Positions 28,593 through 35,954 of a DNA stretch of 64,000 nt are shown one piece after another. Below the pieces are notes generated by a model. It saw only the letters and a program-made list of their open reading frames with translations, had not been told where the DNA came from and did not search any database. Position 1 is the first letter of the stretch. Every line of letters begins with the position of its first letter. The translations under genes were made by a program, and so were the position numbers. The DNA is from Lautropia mirabilis. Its GTDB lineage: Bacteria > Pseudomonadota > Gammaproteobacteria > Burkholderiales > Burkholderiaceae_B. Location: NCBI GenBank assembly GCA_945876565.1, contig CAMCOS010000007.1, positions 39,894 through 103,893 of the forward strand, read 5' to 3'.

Positions 28593-29068
28593 GCACAGCG
28601 ATTGGCTACATTGGCTTTGGCGCCAACTTGGGTGACCCGAAAGCGAGTTTGACACAGGCCCTCAAGGCCCTTAAAGAGTCGGCCGGTATTCTGGACGTTG
28701 CGTCTTCATCTTTTTTTCGGTCAGATCCAGTCGATGCGCCGGGACCTGCCTATATCAACGCCGTGACAAAAGTCACCACCACGCTGGCGCCGCTGCCGCT
28801 CTTGGACGTCTTGCGCCGCATCGAAACTCACTTTGGTCGCGAGCGTCACTTTCGCAACGCGCCTCGTACACTGGACCTCGATCTGCTTTTGTATGACGAG
28901 CTAGCGTTCAGCACACCAACCTTGACTGTGCCACACCCACGCATGCATCTGCGAGCCTTCGTCATCAAACCATTGCTTCAAGTAGCTGACCCTCAGATGA
29001 TCCTGCACGGTCAGTCGCTTGACCGATGGCTAGCCGCGTGCAGCGATCAAGCGTGCAATCCAATCTAA
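28589..29068 (+). CDS. folK: 2-amino-4-hydroxy-6-hydroxymethyldihydropteridine diphosphokinase
   Basis: HPPK of folate synthesis, transferring pyrophosphate from ATP to 6-hydroxymethyldihydropterin. 159 residues. Seen: IGFGANLGDP at the N-terminus, FFRSDPVDAPGPAYINAVTKV, and the signature HFRNAPRTLDLDLLLYD with the metal-binding aspartates, then VPHPRMHLRAFVIKPL. All key residues are present. It closes the hda-HAD-pcnB-folK run. Its stop codon overlaps that of the convergent CoA-transferase gene (29065-29068), leaving no room for a terminator between the two operons. Confidence 0.97.
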   Translation: MSTAIGYIGFGANLGDPKASLTQALKALKESAGILDVASSSFFRSDPVDAPGPAYINAVTKVTTTLAPLPLLDVLRRIETHFGRERHFRNAPRTLDLDLLLYDELAFSTPTLTVPHPRMHLRAFVIKPLLQVADPQMILHGQSLDRWLAACSDQACNPI

Positions 29069-30261
29069 ATCCCACCTTCCGACCGCATTTGTGCAATCGC
29101 CTGTGGCGAGAATCCCAACTCAGACAAAATGGCATGGGTGTGCTCACCGAGCGCTGGTATCGCGTCCATGCGGGCATCAAAAGAACTATTGGTAGCGGGC
29201 GGCAATAAGACAGGCAACTGACCAACGGGGCTGGCCACTTCGCTCCACCGCGCACGGGCAGCCAATTGAGGGTGAGCCCACACGTCTTTCATGTCATTGA
29301 CCCGGGCATTGGCAATTTGCGCATCTTCCAGGCGTTGAATCACGGCCTCAATCGTTAGTCCTGCAAACGCTTGCACAATGAGGTCTCGCAACCTATCACG
29401 GTTTTCGACGCGCTTTGTGTTTGAGATAAAGGCCGGATCGCTTGCCAGGGCTGAATCCTGCAGCACCTTGTCACAAAACACAGCCCACTCACGTTCGTTT
29501 TGCAGGCCAAGCATCACCGTGTTGCCATCACCAACTGCAAATGGTCCATAGGGAAAGATGGTCGCGTGCGCAGCGCCAGTGGGCTGTGGCGCACGGGCGC
29601 CTTCAAACGCGTAATACAGGGGAAAACCCATCCACTCGACCATGCTCTCAAGCATCGACACATCCACCCGGCTGCCTTTGCCGGTACGGCCGCGCAATAA
29701 CAATGCATTGAGAATACCGGAGTACGCATACATGCCAGCGGCAATATCAGCAATGGAGCAACCCGCTTTGGCTGGCGCACCTGGCGAGCCAGTGACCGAT
29801 ACAAAACCGCTCTCGCTTTGAATCAACAGGTCATAGGCTTTCTTGGCTGCATACGGGCCACCATCGCCATAGCCCGATATATCGCAAACAATGAGCCGAT
29901 CATTGAACGCATGAAGCGTCTCAAAATCCAACCCCATGCGCGCTGCCGCACCGGGTGCCAAATTCTGAACGAGCACGTCGGCCTGCGCCAGTAACTGATG
30001 CAACGCCTCGCACGCATGTGGCTGCTTCACATCAAGCGTCAGACTTTCTTTGGATCGATTGGTCCAGACGAAATGCGAAGCCATCCCGCGCACTCGCTCG
30101 TCATAACCGCGGGCAAAATCACCCACCTCCGGTCGTTCCACTTTAATGACCCTCGCCCCCATGTCAGCAAGTTGCCGAGTGCAAAAGGGCGCCGCAATCG
30201 CGTGTTCAAGGCTCACTACCGTGATGCCATCCAGTGGACGTGGTTTGGTGTCTGCCATCAT
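29065..30261 (-). CDS. family III CoA-transferase (CaiB/BaiF)
   Basis: Moves CoA between carboxylic acids, 398 residues. Seen: DGITVVSLEHAIAAPFCTRQL, ADMGARVIKVERP, the NRSKESLTLDVK segment, ISGYGDGGPYAAKKAYD with the catalytic Asp144 in YDLLIQ, and ADIAAGMYAYSGILNALL. The acid activated is unknown. It is last on the minus strand after two acyl-CoA dehydrogenase genes and a hydratase, so it probably activates the substrate of that pathway. CoA-transferases next to similar hydratases serve itaconate or mesaconate use in other bacteria, but there is no citramalyl-CoA lyase here. The start may be either of two adjacent Met codons. It overlaps the hydratase stop by 4 bases. Confidence 0.88.
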   Translation of the reverse strand: MMADTKPRPLDGITVVSLEHAIAAPFCTRQLADMGARVIKVERPEVGDFARGYDERVRGMASHFVWTNRSKESLTLDVKQPHACEALHQLLAQADVLVQNLAPGAAARMGLDFETLHAFNDRLIVCDISGYGDGGPYAAKKAYDLLIQSESGFVSVTGSPGAPAKAGCSIADIAAGMYAYSGILNALLLRGRTGKGSRVDVSMLESMVEWMGFPLYYAFEGARAPQPTGAAHATIFPYGPFAVGDGNTVMLGLQNEREWAVFCDKVLQDSALASDPAFISNTKRVENRDRLRDLIVQAFAGLTIEAVIQRLEDAQIANARVNDMKDVWAHPQLAARARWSEVASPVGQLPVLLPPATNSSFDARMDAIPALGEHTHAILSELGFSPQAIAQMRSEGGI

Positions 30262-31085
30262 TCAAACCTGATCTCACCCTGATGGGCAAGTGTTCCATCT
30301 TGTTCAGCCCACACCCGGGCCAAACCATCCTCAACCATCGAACCGGCAGCCACAAAGGGCTTGGGGCAGATCAGCGGGCGCAAGCCCCGATAGGCCAAGT
30401 GTTTGACACGCGAGCCGGGATGGGCCTTGCAAAACGAATTAACCATGCTGGTGGCAATCAATGGGCCATGAACCACCAGGCCAGGATAGCCCTCTTGCTC
30501 AGTGACATACGGAAAATCGTAGTGAATCCGGTGACCATTGAAGGTCAGCGCAGAGTAGCGAAACAACCAAACTGACGACGGCTCAACCGTCATGCGCCAT
30601 TGAGCTTGAGGTGCTGGATCGGTACCCTGCAACTTCGGTGGTGAGGGCGCCCGATAGACAATGTCTTGCTCTTCATGGATGACACGCCGACCATCCTGCG
30701 TCACCTCGTGTATGACAGTCACAAAAAGGAGTGACCCGGTCCTGCCTGTTTTTTCGACGATATCTTTGACCGACAAAGTCTTTTGCGCTGGCACGCCAAC
30801 CAGCAAATCACCCTCAAACGTCACGCGGCTGCCTGCCCACATGCGGTTGCGGTTATCTGCTGGCGGCAAAAAGCCACCGCGTGCTGGGTGACCATCCGTA
30901 CCAAGCTCGCCCATCGCGGCACCTTCCAAGAAGTAACACCAGTGCCAAAGGGGTGATAGTGGCTGACCACGATCTGGGGCTGGCCCGCCAAGCGTGGCTG
31001 CAATGCGTGCCGCATGGCCCACGTCCATCGCATCTTCCATACTTTTCGTGCGCCCAATCCAGGCGTTTAAATCGACTTGTGTCAT
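30258..31085 (-). CDS. MaoC/HTD2-like acyl-CoA hydratase (FAS1-like dehydratase)
   Basis: Double hot-dog hydratase, 275 residues, of the mesaconyl-C4-CoA or itaconyl-CoA hydratase and HTD2 type. Seen: an N-terminal hot-dog half with LSPLWHWCYFLEGAAM and LPPADNRNRMWAGS, and a C-terminal half with FRYSALTFNGHRIHYDFPYV followed by GYPGLVVHGPL, the Asp/Tyr-x-x-His hydratase-2 motif. The catalytic half looks intact. Its gene overlaps the CoA-transferase by 4 bases and follows the small-subunit dehydrogenase by 19 bases. It would hydrate the enoyl-CoA made by those dehydrogenases. The specific substrate is inferred only from neighbours. Confidence 0.82.
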   Translation of the reverse strand: MTQVDLNAWIGRTKSMEDAMDVGHAARIAATLGGPAPDRGQPLSPLWHWCYFLEGAAMGELGTDGHPARGGFLPPADNRNRMWAGSRVTFEGDLLVGVPAQKTLSVKDIVEKTGRTGSLLFVTVIHEVTQDGRRVIHEEQDIVYRAPSPPKLQGTDPAPQAQWRMTVEPSSVWLFRYSALTFNGHRIHYDFPYVTEQEGYPGLVVHGPLIATSMVNSFCKAHPGSRVKHLAYRGLRPLICPKPFVAAGSMVEDGLARVWAEQDGTLAHQGEIRFE

Positions 31086-31104
31086 GACATCTCCGGCATA
31101 AACT

Positions 31105-32223
31105 TCAAACAGTTACAAACGACTGCGCGCGAGCCAGGTGAAAGTTGTTGTCACCGAGCAAACTACCAACATAAACCAGGCGCTTAAAGTAATCACCGAC
31201 TTCCAACTCGTCGGTCACACCCATGCCCCCGTGTAGTTGAACAGCCTGCTCGCCAACTTGGCGCGCTGCATTGACCACCTCAGTCTTGACCATCGAGACC
31301 CGCTTTGAGCGCAATTCGCTCGAAGACTCCGCCAATGCAGCGGCAGCCACGTAAGTCGACGACAGCGCCATCTCCTGCGCAATCAGCATATCGGCAAGAC
31401 GGTGCTGTAGCACCTGGAAATTGATCAGTGGTTGACCAAACTGCTGGCGAGTCTTCAGAAAATGAGTGGTTACATCGATCAGATACTGCATCGCACCGCA
31501 AGCATGAGCACAGAGCGCGGTGACGCCGTAATCAAACCCTTTCGCAAAGATTGCCTGCGCCGCCGGGCCCTTGGCCAAGATGACCGTCGACGCCAGCTTG
31601 ACATCATCAAAGACCACGTTGGCGCATCGCGACAAATCAAAGGTCGGAAAGTCCTGCATAGAAACGCCAGCCGCATTGCTCGGCACCAGAACCAAGGCCG
31701 CTTCGCCATCGAGCCTGGCCGTCACGATCATGGCATCCGATCCAGCCCCATGCCAGACGTAGCGCTTGCGCCCTTTGAGTACCAAACCATCTGGGTGGAC
31801 GCGCAACTGGGTGGTTAGCGGCTCAGTAGAAAAACGCTCCCCCTCTTCCTGCCACGCAACGGCCAGCACCGCCTCACCCTCAGCGTGTTTGGCTAGCCAT
31901 TGGCTAGTCAGTTCCTGGTCGTCACACTCAGCGAGCATCGTGACCGCCATGACTGCACTGGAAATCACCGGTTCGCTCACCATACCCTGACCGAGCATCT
32001 GATGCACCACAAGCATCGTGGCAGGCGATTCACCAAAGCCACCCAACGCTTGGGGCACGATCAGTCCAGCCACACCGAGCTCAGCAAGCTGGCGCCAAGC
32101 CTGGCGATCGAGCTCGCCTTGCGTAAAACGCGCTCGCCGTTGGTCATAGCCCCATTGCTCGGTCATGACACGCTGCAAACTGTCGGTCAGCATCCGCTGT
32201 TCTTCTGAAAAGGCAAAATCCAT
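31105..32223 (-). CDS. acyl-CoA dehydrogenase, small-subunit (PimD-like) type
   Basis: FAD-fold acyl-CoA dehydrogenase, 372 residues. Seen: FAFSEEQRMLTDSLQRV at the N-terminus, ELGVAGLIVPQALGGFG, a middle beta domain with LKGRKRYVWHGAGSDAMIV, then TRQQFGQPLINFQVLQHRLADM and AVQLHGGMGVTDELEVGDYFKRL at the C-terminus. Neither usual catalytic glutamate is found: the position matching IVD Glu254 reads GFDYGV, and there is no YEGT. This fits a structural partner in a two-gene heteromer. It follows the other dehydrogenase by 35 bases. Confidence 0.85.
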   Translation of the reverse strand: MDFAFSEEQRMLTDSLQRVMTEQWGYDQRRARFTQGELDRQAWRQLAELGVAGLIVPQALGGFGESPATMLVVHQMLGQGMVSEPVISSAVMAVTMLAECDDQELTSQWLAKHAEGEAVLAVAWQEEGERFSTEPLTTQLRVHPDGLVLKGRKRYVWHGAGSDAMIVTARLDGEAALVLVPSNAAGVSMQDFPTFDLSRCANVVFDDVKLASTVILAKGPAAQAIFAKGFDYGVTALCAHACGAMQYLIDVTTHFLKTRQQFGQPLINFQVLQHRLADMLIAQEMALSSTYVAAAALAESSSELRSKRVSMVKTEVVNAARQVGEQAVQLHGGMGVTDELEVGDYFKRLVYVGSLLGDNNFHLARAQSFVTV

Positions 32224-32258
32224 GTTCGTTCCCGTTCTCTGGTTGGGCAGCCAAGGGG

Positions 32259-33449
32259 CTACACGCCAATGATGTGCTTGACAATGATGCCCTTCTGAAT
32301 CTCATTGGTGCCACCATAAATGGTGGTCTTTCGACTGTCGAAGTAATTGGCCGCTGCGCCAATGTCAAACTCGCCGCCAGGCCCGTGAAACTCGTTTTCT
32401 TGGCGCATCCACTGCGGGTCATACGGCCACGCGTCAGTGCCTGCGACCTGCATCTGCAAACGCGCAAGCTCTTGCTGCAATTCAGAGCCGCGGATTTTAA
32501 GAATGGACGCCTGGGGGCCGGGGCCAGCCGTGCTGTCAGCCGCAACCCGCAACAGCAGCATCTCGAGCGCCAAGACTTGCACCTCAATCTGATTGACCTG
32601 ATCCATCACCCTGCTGTCTAGACTGAGCGAATTACCGCTAGCCATCGCCTCATTAACCATGCGTTTGAGGATGCTCAGCTCGCGGTGACAGTGACCGATG
32701 CCGGCAATGCCGGTGCGCTCGTGACCCAGCAGGTACTTGGCATATGTCCAGCCTTCGTTCTCCTGACCCACCAAGTTCTCAAGGGGTGCTTCTACATTCT
32801 CCAGCCAGACCTCATTGACTTCAGCACCACCGTCCAGTGTTTTGATGGGTCTAACGGTCACACCAGGCTGGCGCATGTCAATCAGAATCATTGAAATACC
32901 ACGCTGTGCTTTGGCACTGGGGTCCGTACGGCAAAGACAAAACATCCAGTCAGCGTGATGGCCAAGCGTGGTCCAGGTTTTCTGGCCATTGATGATGTAC
33001 TTTTGGCCGACCCGCTCTGCGCGGGTTTTCAGTGAAGCCAAGTCGGAGCCAGAGCCGGGCTCAGAATAGCCCTGGCACCACCAATCGTCCATGTTAATAA
33101 TTCGCGGCAGGTAGTGGTCCCTTTGCTGCTGGTTGCCAAACTTCATCAACACAGGACCGATCATGGTCAGTCCAAATGACAACAAACGAGGCGCACCGGC
33201 CTTGAAGGTTTCTATTTCAAACAAAAGCCGTTGTACCGCATCCCAGCCTGTACCACCAAATTCCTCGGGCCAACTCGGCGCGCCCCAACCCTGCTTGGCA
33301 AGGATACGATGCCAGCGGATATAGTCATCCTTGGCCAGACGCCGATGATGCATCTGTTTCTCACGAATATCGGCAGGCAGATTTTTTTCGGTGAATTCAC
33401 GCACTTGCTCGCGAAACGCGACCTCGTGCTCGGTCCAGCTCAGGTCCAT
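32259..33449 (-). CDS. acyl-CoA dehydrogenase, large-subunit (PimC-like) type
   Basis: FAD-dependent acyl-CoA dehydrogenase, 396 residues. Seen: SWTEHEVAFREQVREF, GWGAPSWPEEFGGTGW, DDWWCQGYSEPGSGSDLASL (substrate and FAD contacts), NGQKTWTTLGHHADWMFCL, and the C-terminal KTTIYGGTNEIQKGII. The last motif has Gly where medium-chain enzymes have catalytic Glu. LLGHERTGIAGIG has a Glu at the position used by isovaleryl-CoA dehydrogenase. It closely resembles pimeloyl-CoA dehydrogenase large subunits. The start has AAAGGAG upstream. It heads the minus-strand operon, divergent from the SDR gene. Confidence 0.87.
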   Translation of the reverse strand: MDLSWTEHEVAFREQVREFTEKNLPADIREKQMHHRRLAKDDYIRWHRILAKQGWGAPSWPEEFGGTGWDAVQRLLFEIETFKAGAPRLLSFGLTMIGPVLMKFGNQQQRDHYLPRIINMDDWWCQGYSEPGSGSDLASLKTRAERVGQKYIINGQKTWTTLGHHADWMFCLCRTDPSAKAQRGISMILIDMRQPGVTVRPIKTLDGGAEVNEVWLENVEAPLENLVGQENEGWTYAKYLLGHERTGIAGIGHCHRELSILKRMVNEAMASGNSLSLDSRVMDQVNQIEVQVLALEMLLLRVAADSTAGPGPQASILKIRGSELQQELARLQMQVAGTDAWPYDPQWMRQENEFHGPGGEFDIGAAANYFDSRKTTIYGGTNEIQKGIIVKHIIGV

Positions 33450-33593
33450 CGTTTAGGTCTCCTTTATACGGAATGTACCAAGCTGGCGCACAAAGTAGGC
33501 TATCCGATTTCAAAACATGGAATTCACAAACCATAAAGAGCACACGTGACTTGCCACCCTTGCCGCTGCGCAAACAACGACAATCCAATTTAA

Positions 33594-33623
33594 GTGACAG
33601 TCAGCTCGCCAAACAGCTAGGAT
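33594..33623 (+). promoter_or_regulatory. candidate sigma-70 promoter for the SDR/CoA-transferase pair
   Basis: GTGACA (33594-33599, 5 of 6 of TTGACA) and TAGGAT (33618-33623, 4 of 6) are spaced 18 bases apart. Transcription would start near 33630. The leader would include a small hairpin, GGCGC (33642-33646) with GCGCC (33652-33656), before the AGGAGG site. Matched by eye only. Confidence 0.35.
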
Positions 33624-33678
33624 AGGGGTATTAAAAAAAGAGGCGCATCAAGCGCCAATATCCCACCAGGAGGACAAG

Positions 33679-34593
33679 ATGAGCTCAATGTTGACCGGAA
33701 AAGTGGCTGTGGTGACCGGTGCAGGTGGCGGAATCGGACGCGAAATTGCGCTGGCCATGGGTCTTGCGGGCGCGAAAGTGGTAGTCAATGACATCGGTGC
33801 TGCACTGACCGGCGAGGGCAAAACCGCGGGCCCCGCGCAAGCCGTCGCTCAAGAGATTCAGGCTGCGGGCGGCGCGGCCGTGGCAAACACCGACAGCGTG
33901 GCTGAGCGCGCAAGCGCCCACCATATCATCGAGACTGCGTTGCAGCAGTTTGGGCGAATTGACATCGTGGTTAACAATGCTGGCAACCTGCGCGACCGGG
34001 TGTTTCACAAAATGAGCGATGAAGAGTGGAGCCAGGTGATCAATGTTCACTTAAATGGCGCCTTCTACGTCAGTCGCGCTGCGGCCAACTATTTTCGTGA
34101 GCAAGAATCCGGTGCATTCGTTCACATGACATCTACCTCGGGGTTGATTGGCAACTTTGGCCAGGCCAACTACTCAGCCGCAAAGCTTGGCATTGCCGCA
34201 TTGTCCAAATCGATCGCACTCGACATGCACCGCTACAACGTGCGCTCAAACTGCATCGCACCATTTGCCTGGAGCCGTATGACCAGCTCAATCCCAGCCA
34301 ACACAGACGAAGAAAAAGCCCGCGTGGTCAGGCTGCAGAAGATGGAGGCCGGCAAAATCGCCCCAATGGCCATATTTTTGTCCAGTGATCAAGCCCAAGA
34401 CGTCAATGGCCAAATCTTTGCGGTGCGCGCCAACGAAATCATGCTGTTTAGCCAACCAAGACCAATCCGCTCAGTGCACATGAGCGAAGGCTGGACGCCA
34501 GAGTCCATTGCTGAGATCGCCGCACCTGCGATGCGACATCATTTCATGGCACTAGAACGTTCGCCCGATGCGATTGACTGGGATCCGATTTAA
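33679..34593 (+). CDS. SDR dehydrogenase, 3-hydroxyacyl-CoA (MFE-2/HSD17B4-like) type
   Basis: NAD-dependent oxidoreductase, 304 residues, resembling the dehydrogenase part of peroxisomal multifunctional enzyme 2. Seen: VVTGAGGGIGREIALAM, VVVNDIGAAL with the Asp that selects NAD, the long IQAAGGAAVANTDSV loop, NNAGNLRDRVFHKM, the catalytic Ser and Tyr-x-x-x-Lys in TSTSG and NYSAAKLG, and RSNCIAPFAWSRMT. A C-terminal extension (about residues 240-304) is typical of this subgroup. A perfect AGGAGG ribosome-binding site lies 5 bases upstream. Divergent from the dehydrogenase pair, it would oxidise the 3-hydroxyacyl-CoA made by the hydratase. Confidence 0.87.
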   Translation: MSSMLTGKVAVVTGAGGGIGREIALAMGLAGAKVVVNDIGAALTGEGKTAGPAQAVAQEIQAAGGAAVANTDSVAERASAHHIIETALQQFGRIDIVVNNAGNLRDRVFHKMSDEEWSQVINVHLNGAFYVSRAAANYFREQESGAFVHMTSTSGLIGNFGQANYSAAKLGIAALSKSIALDMHRYNVRSNCIAPFAWSRMTSSIPANTDEEKARVVRLQKMEAGKIAPMAIFLSSDQAQDVNGQIFAVRANEIMLFSQPRPIRSVHMSEGWTPESIAEIAAPAMRHHFMALERSPDAIDWDPI

Positions 34594-34634
34594 GCTTGAC
34601 GCTTGGGTACAGAACAAACTTCGGGAATGACATC

Positions 34635-35837
34635 ATGAGCAACTCAAGACGTGCACCGCTCGATGGCGTGCGTGTGCTGGATTTGTCCCGCGTGCTGGCG
34701 GGACCCTTTTGCGCACAGACCTTGGCTGACCTAGGGGCCGACGTCATCAAAGTCGAAAGACCAGGCTCGGGTGACGACACCCGAGCCTGGGGCCCACCTT
34801 ACCTGAGAAACACCGATGGCGCAGACACCACGGAGTCGGCCTACTACATCAGCACCAATCGCAACAAACGATCGATTGCCGTTGATCTAGCCACGCCAGA
34901 AGGCGCTGCCATCGTGCGCAAAATAGCGAGTCAATGCGATGTGCTGCTGGAGAACTTTAAGGTAGGCGGCCTAAAGCAGTACGGCCTGGATTACGACAGC
35001 CTTAAAGCCGAGATACCCAGTCTGATTTACTGCTCAATCACAGGATTTGGCCAAACCGGGCCGTTCGCTAGCCATCCAGGCTACGACTTCATGATCCAGG
35101 GCATGGGGGGCTTGATGAGCATCACGGGCGAGCGCGATGACTTGCCTGGCGGTGGCCCGCAGAAAGCTGGCGTGGCGGTCACCGACGTATTCACGGGCCT
35201 GTATGGTGTGATCGCCATTTTGGGTGCCCTGCGTGAACGCGATCATAGCGGCTTGGGGCAACACATTGACCTGGCTCTAATGGACTGCCACGTTGCGATG
35301 CTGTCAAACCAGAACCTGAATTACATGACCTCTGGCCAGACGCCCAAGCGCGCTGGCAACGCACACCAGAACGTGGTGCCGTATCAAGTGTTTAAAACCG
35401 CAGACGGATTCATGATCCTGGCCATCGGTAACGACGCCCAGTTTCGGGCGTTTAGCCAAGTGGCTGGTCACACGGAGTGGGGAACCGACGATCGGTTTGC
35501 CACCAACAGTGGTCGTATTATCAACCGCCAAGCACTGATTCCCATGATCGAAGCCGCCATGCTGACACGCACGCGCGATGACTGGATTGCAGCGCTTGAA
35601 GCCGTGGGTGTGCCATGTGGCCCAATTCAGACAATCGACCAGGTGTTTGATCATCCCCAAGTCAAAGCCCGTGGGCTCTGGCAGAACATACCCCATCCCA
35701 TGGCCGGCAGTTCCCCGACCACAGCCAGCCCGATTCGTTACTCAGAAACACCCGTTCAGTACAAACGCCATGCCCCGATGCTTGGCGAGCACACAGAAGA
35801 AATTTTGCGAGAGTTTGGCATCAAGCAGGACGGATGA
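34635..35837 (+). CDS. family III CoA-transferase (CaiB/BaiF), second copy
   Basis: CoA-transferase of 400 residues from ATG 34635; a frame from 34596 adds 13 residues that the family lacks. Seen: DGVRVLDLSRVLAGPFCAQ, ADLGADVIKVERPGSGDDTR, NRNKRSIAVDL, FGQTGPFASHPGYD with catalytic Asp151 in YDFMIQ, and a GGG-containing loop (RDDLPGGGPQKAG). This loop and length resemble the formyl-CoA/succinyl-CoA-using branch and differ clearly from the other CoA-transferase in the block, so the two are not recent duplicates. It follows the SDR gene by 41 bases in the same orientation. The substrate pair is unknown. Confidence 0.88.
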   Translation: MSNSRRAPLDGVRVLDLSRVLAGPFCAQTLADLGADVIKVERPGSGDDTRAWGPPYLRNTDGADTTESAYYISTNRNKRSIAVDLATPEGAAIVRKIASQCDVLLENFKVGGLKQYGLDYDSLKAEIPSLIYCSITGFGQTGPFASHPGYDFMIQGMGGLMSITGERDDLPGGGPQKAGVAVTDVFTGLYGVIAILGALRERDHSGLGQHIDLALMDCHVAMLSNQNLNYMTSGQTPKRAGNAHQNVVPYQVFKTADGFMILAIGNDAQFRAFSQVAGHTEWGTDDRFATNSGRIINRQALIPMIEAAMLTRTRDDWIAALEAVGVPCGPIQTIDQVFDHPQVKARGLWQNIPHPMAGSSPTTASPIRYSETPVQYKRHAPMLGEHTEEILREFGIKQDG

Positions 35838-35890
35838 TCTGAGGGTATTGGATTACAGCAGTATGAGGGCTTGGCACCAACCAGTCTGAA

Positions 35891-35926
35891 CGCACAGTGG
35901 CCAGCATCGCTGCTGGCCACTGTGCG
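35891..35926. terminator. 16-bp perfect hairpin between convergent genes
   Basis: CGCACAGTGGCCAGCA (35891-35906) and TGCTGGCCACTGTGCG (35911-35926) are perfect inverted repeats with a 4-base loop, TCGC. They lie 53 bases after the CoA-transferase stop and 28 bases beyond the end of fumarase on the opposite strand. Neither side has a strong T-run, so it is probably a bidirectional transcript end or RNA-stabilising stem and not a textbook terminator. Confidence 0.7.
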
Positions 35927-35954
35927 GCTTAGTGCTGTCTTACTTTGATTCGGC

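Noticed and set aside
28333..28596. Cys/Trp-rich 87-codon minus frame
   Set aside because: It is the reverse complement of the repetitive pcnB tail, so the odd composition is an artefact.
33450..33678. Regulator operator in the divergent acyl-CoA control region
   Set aside because: I saw no convincing long dyad beyond a 5-bp hairpin and could not propose a specific site.
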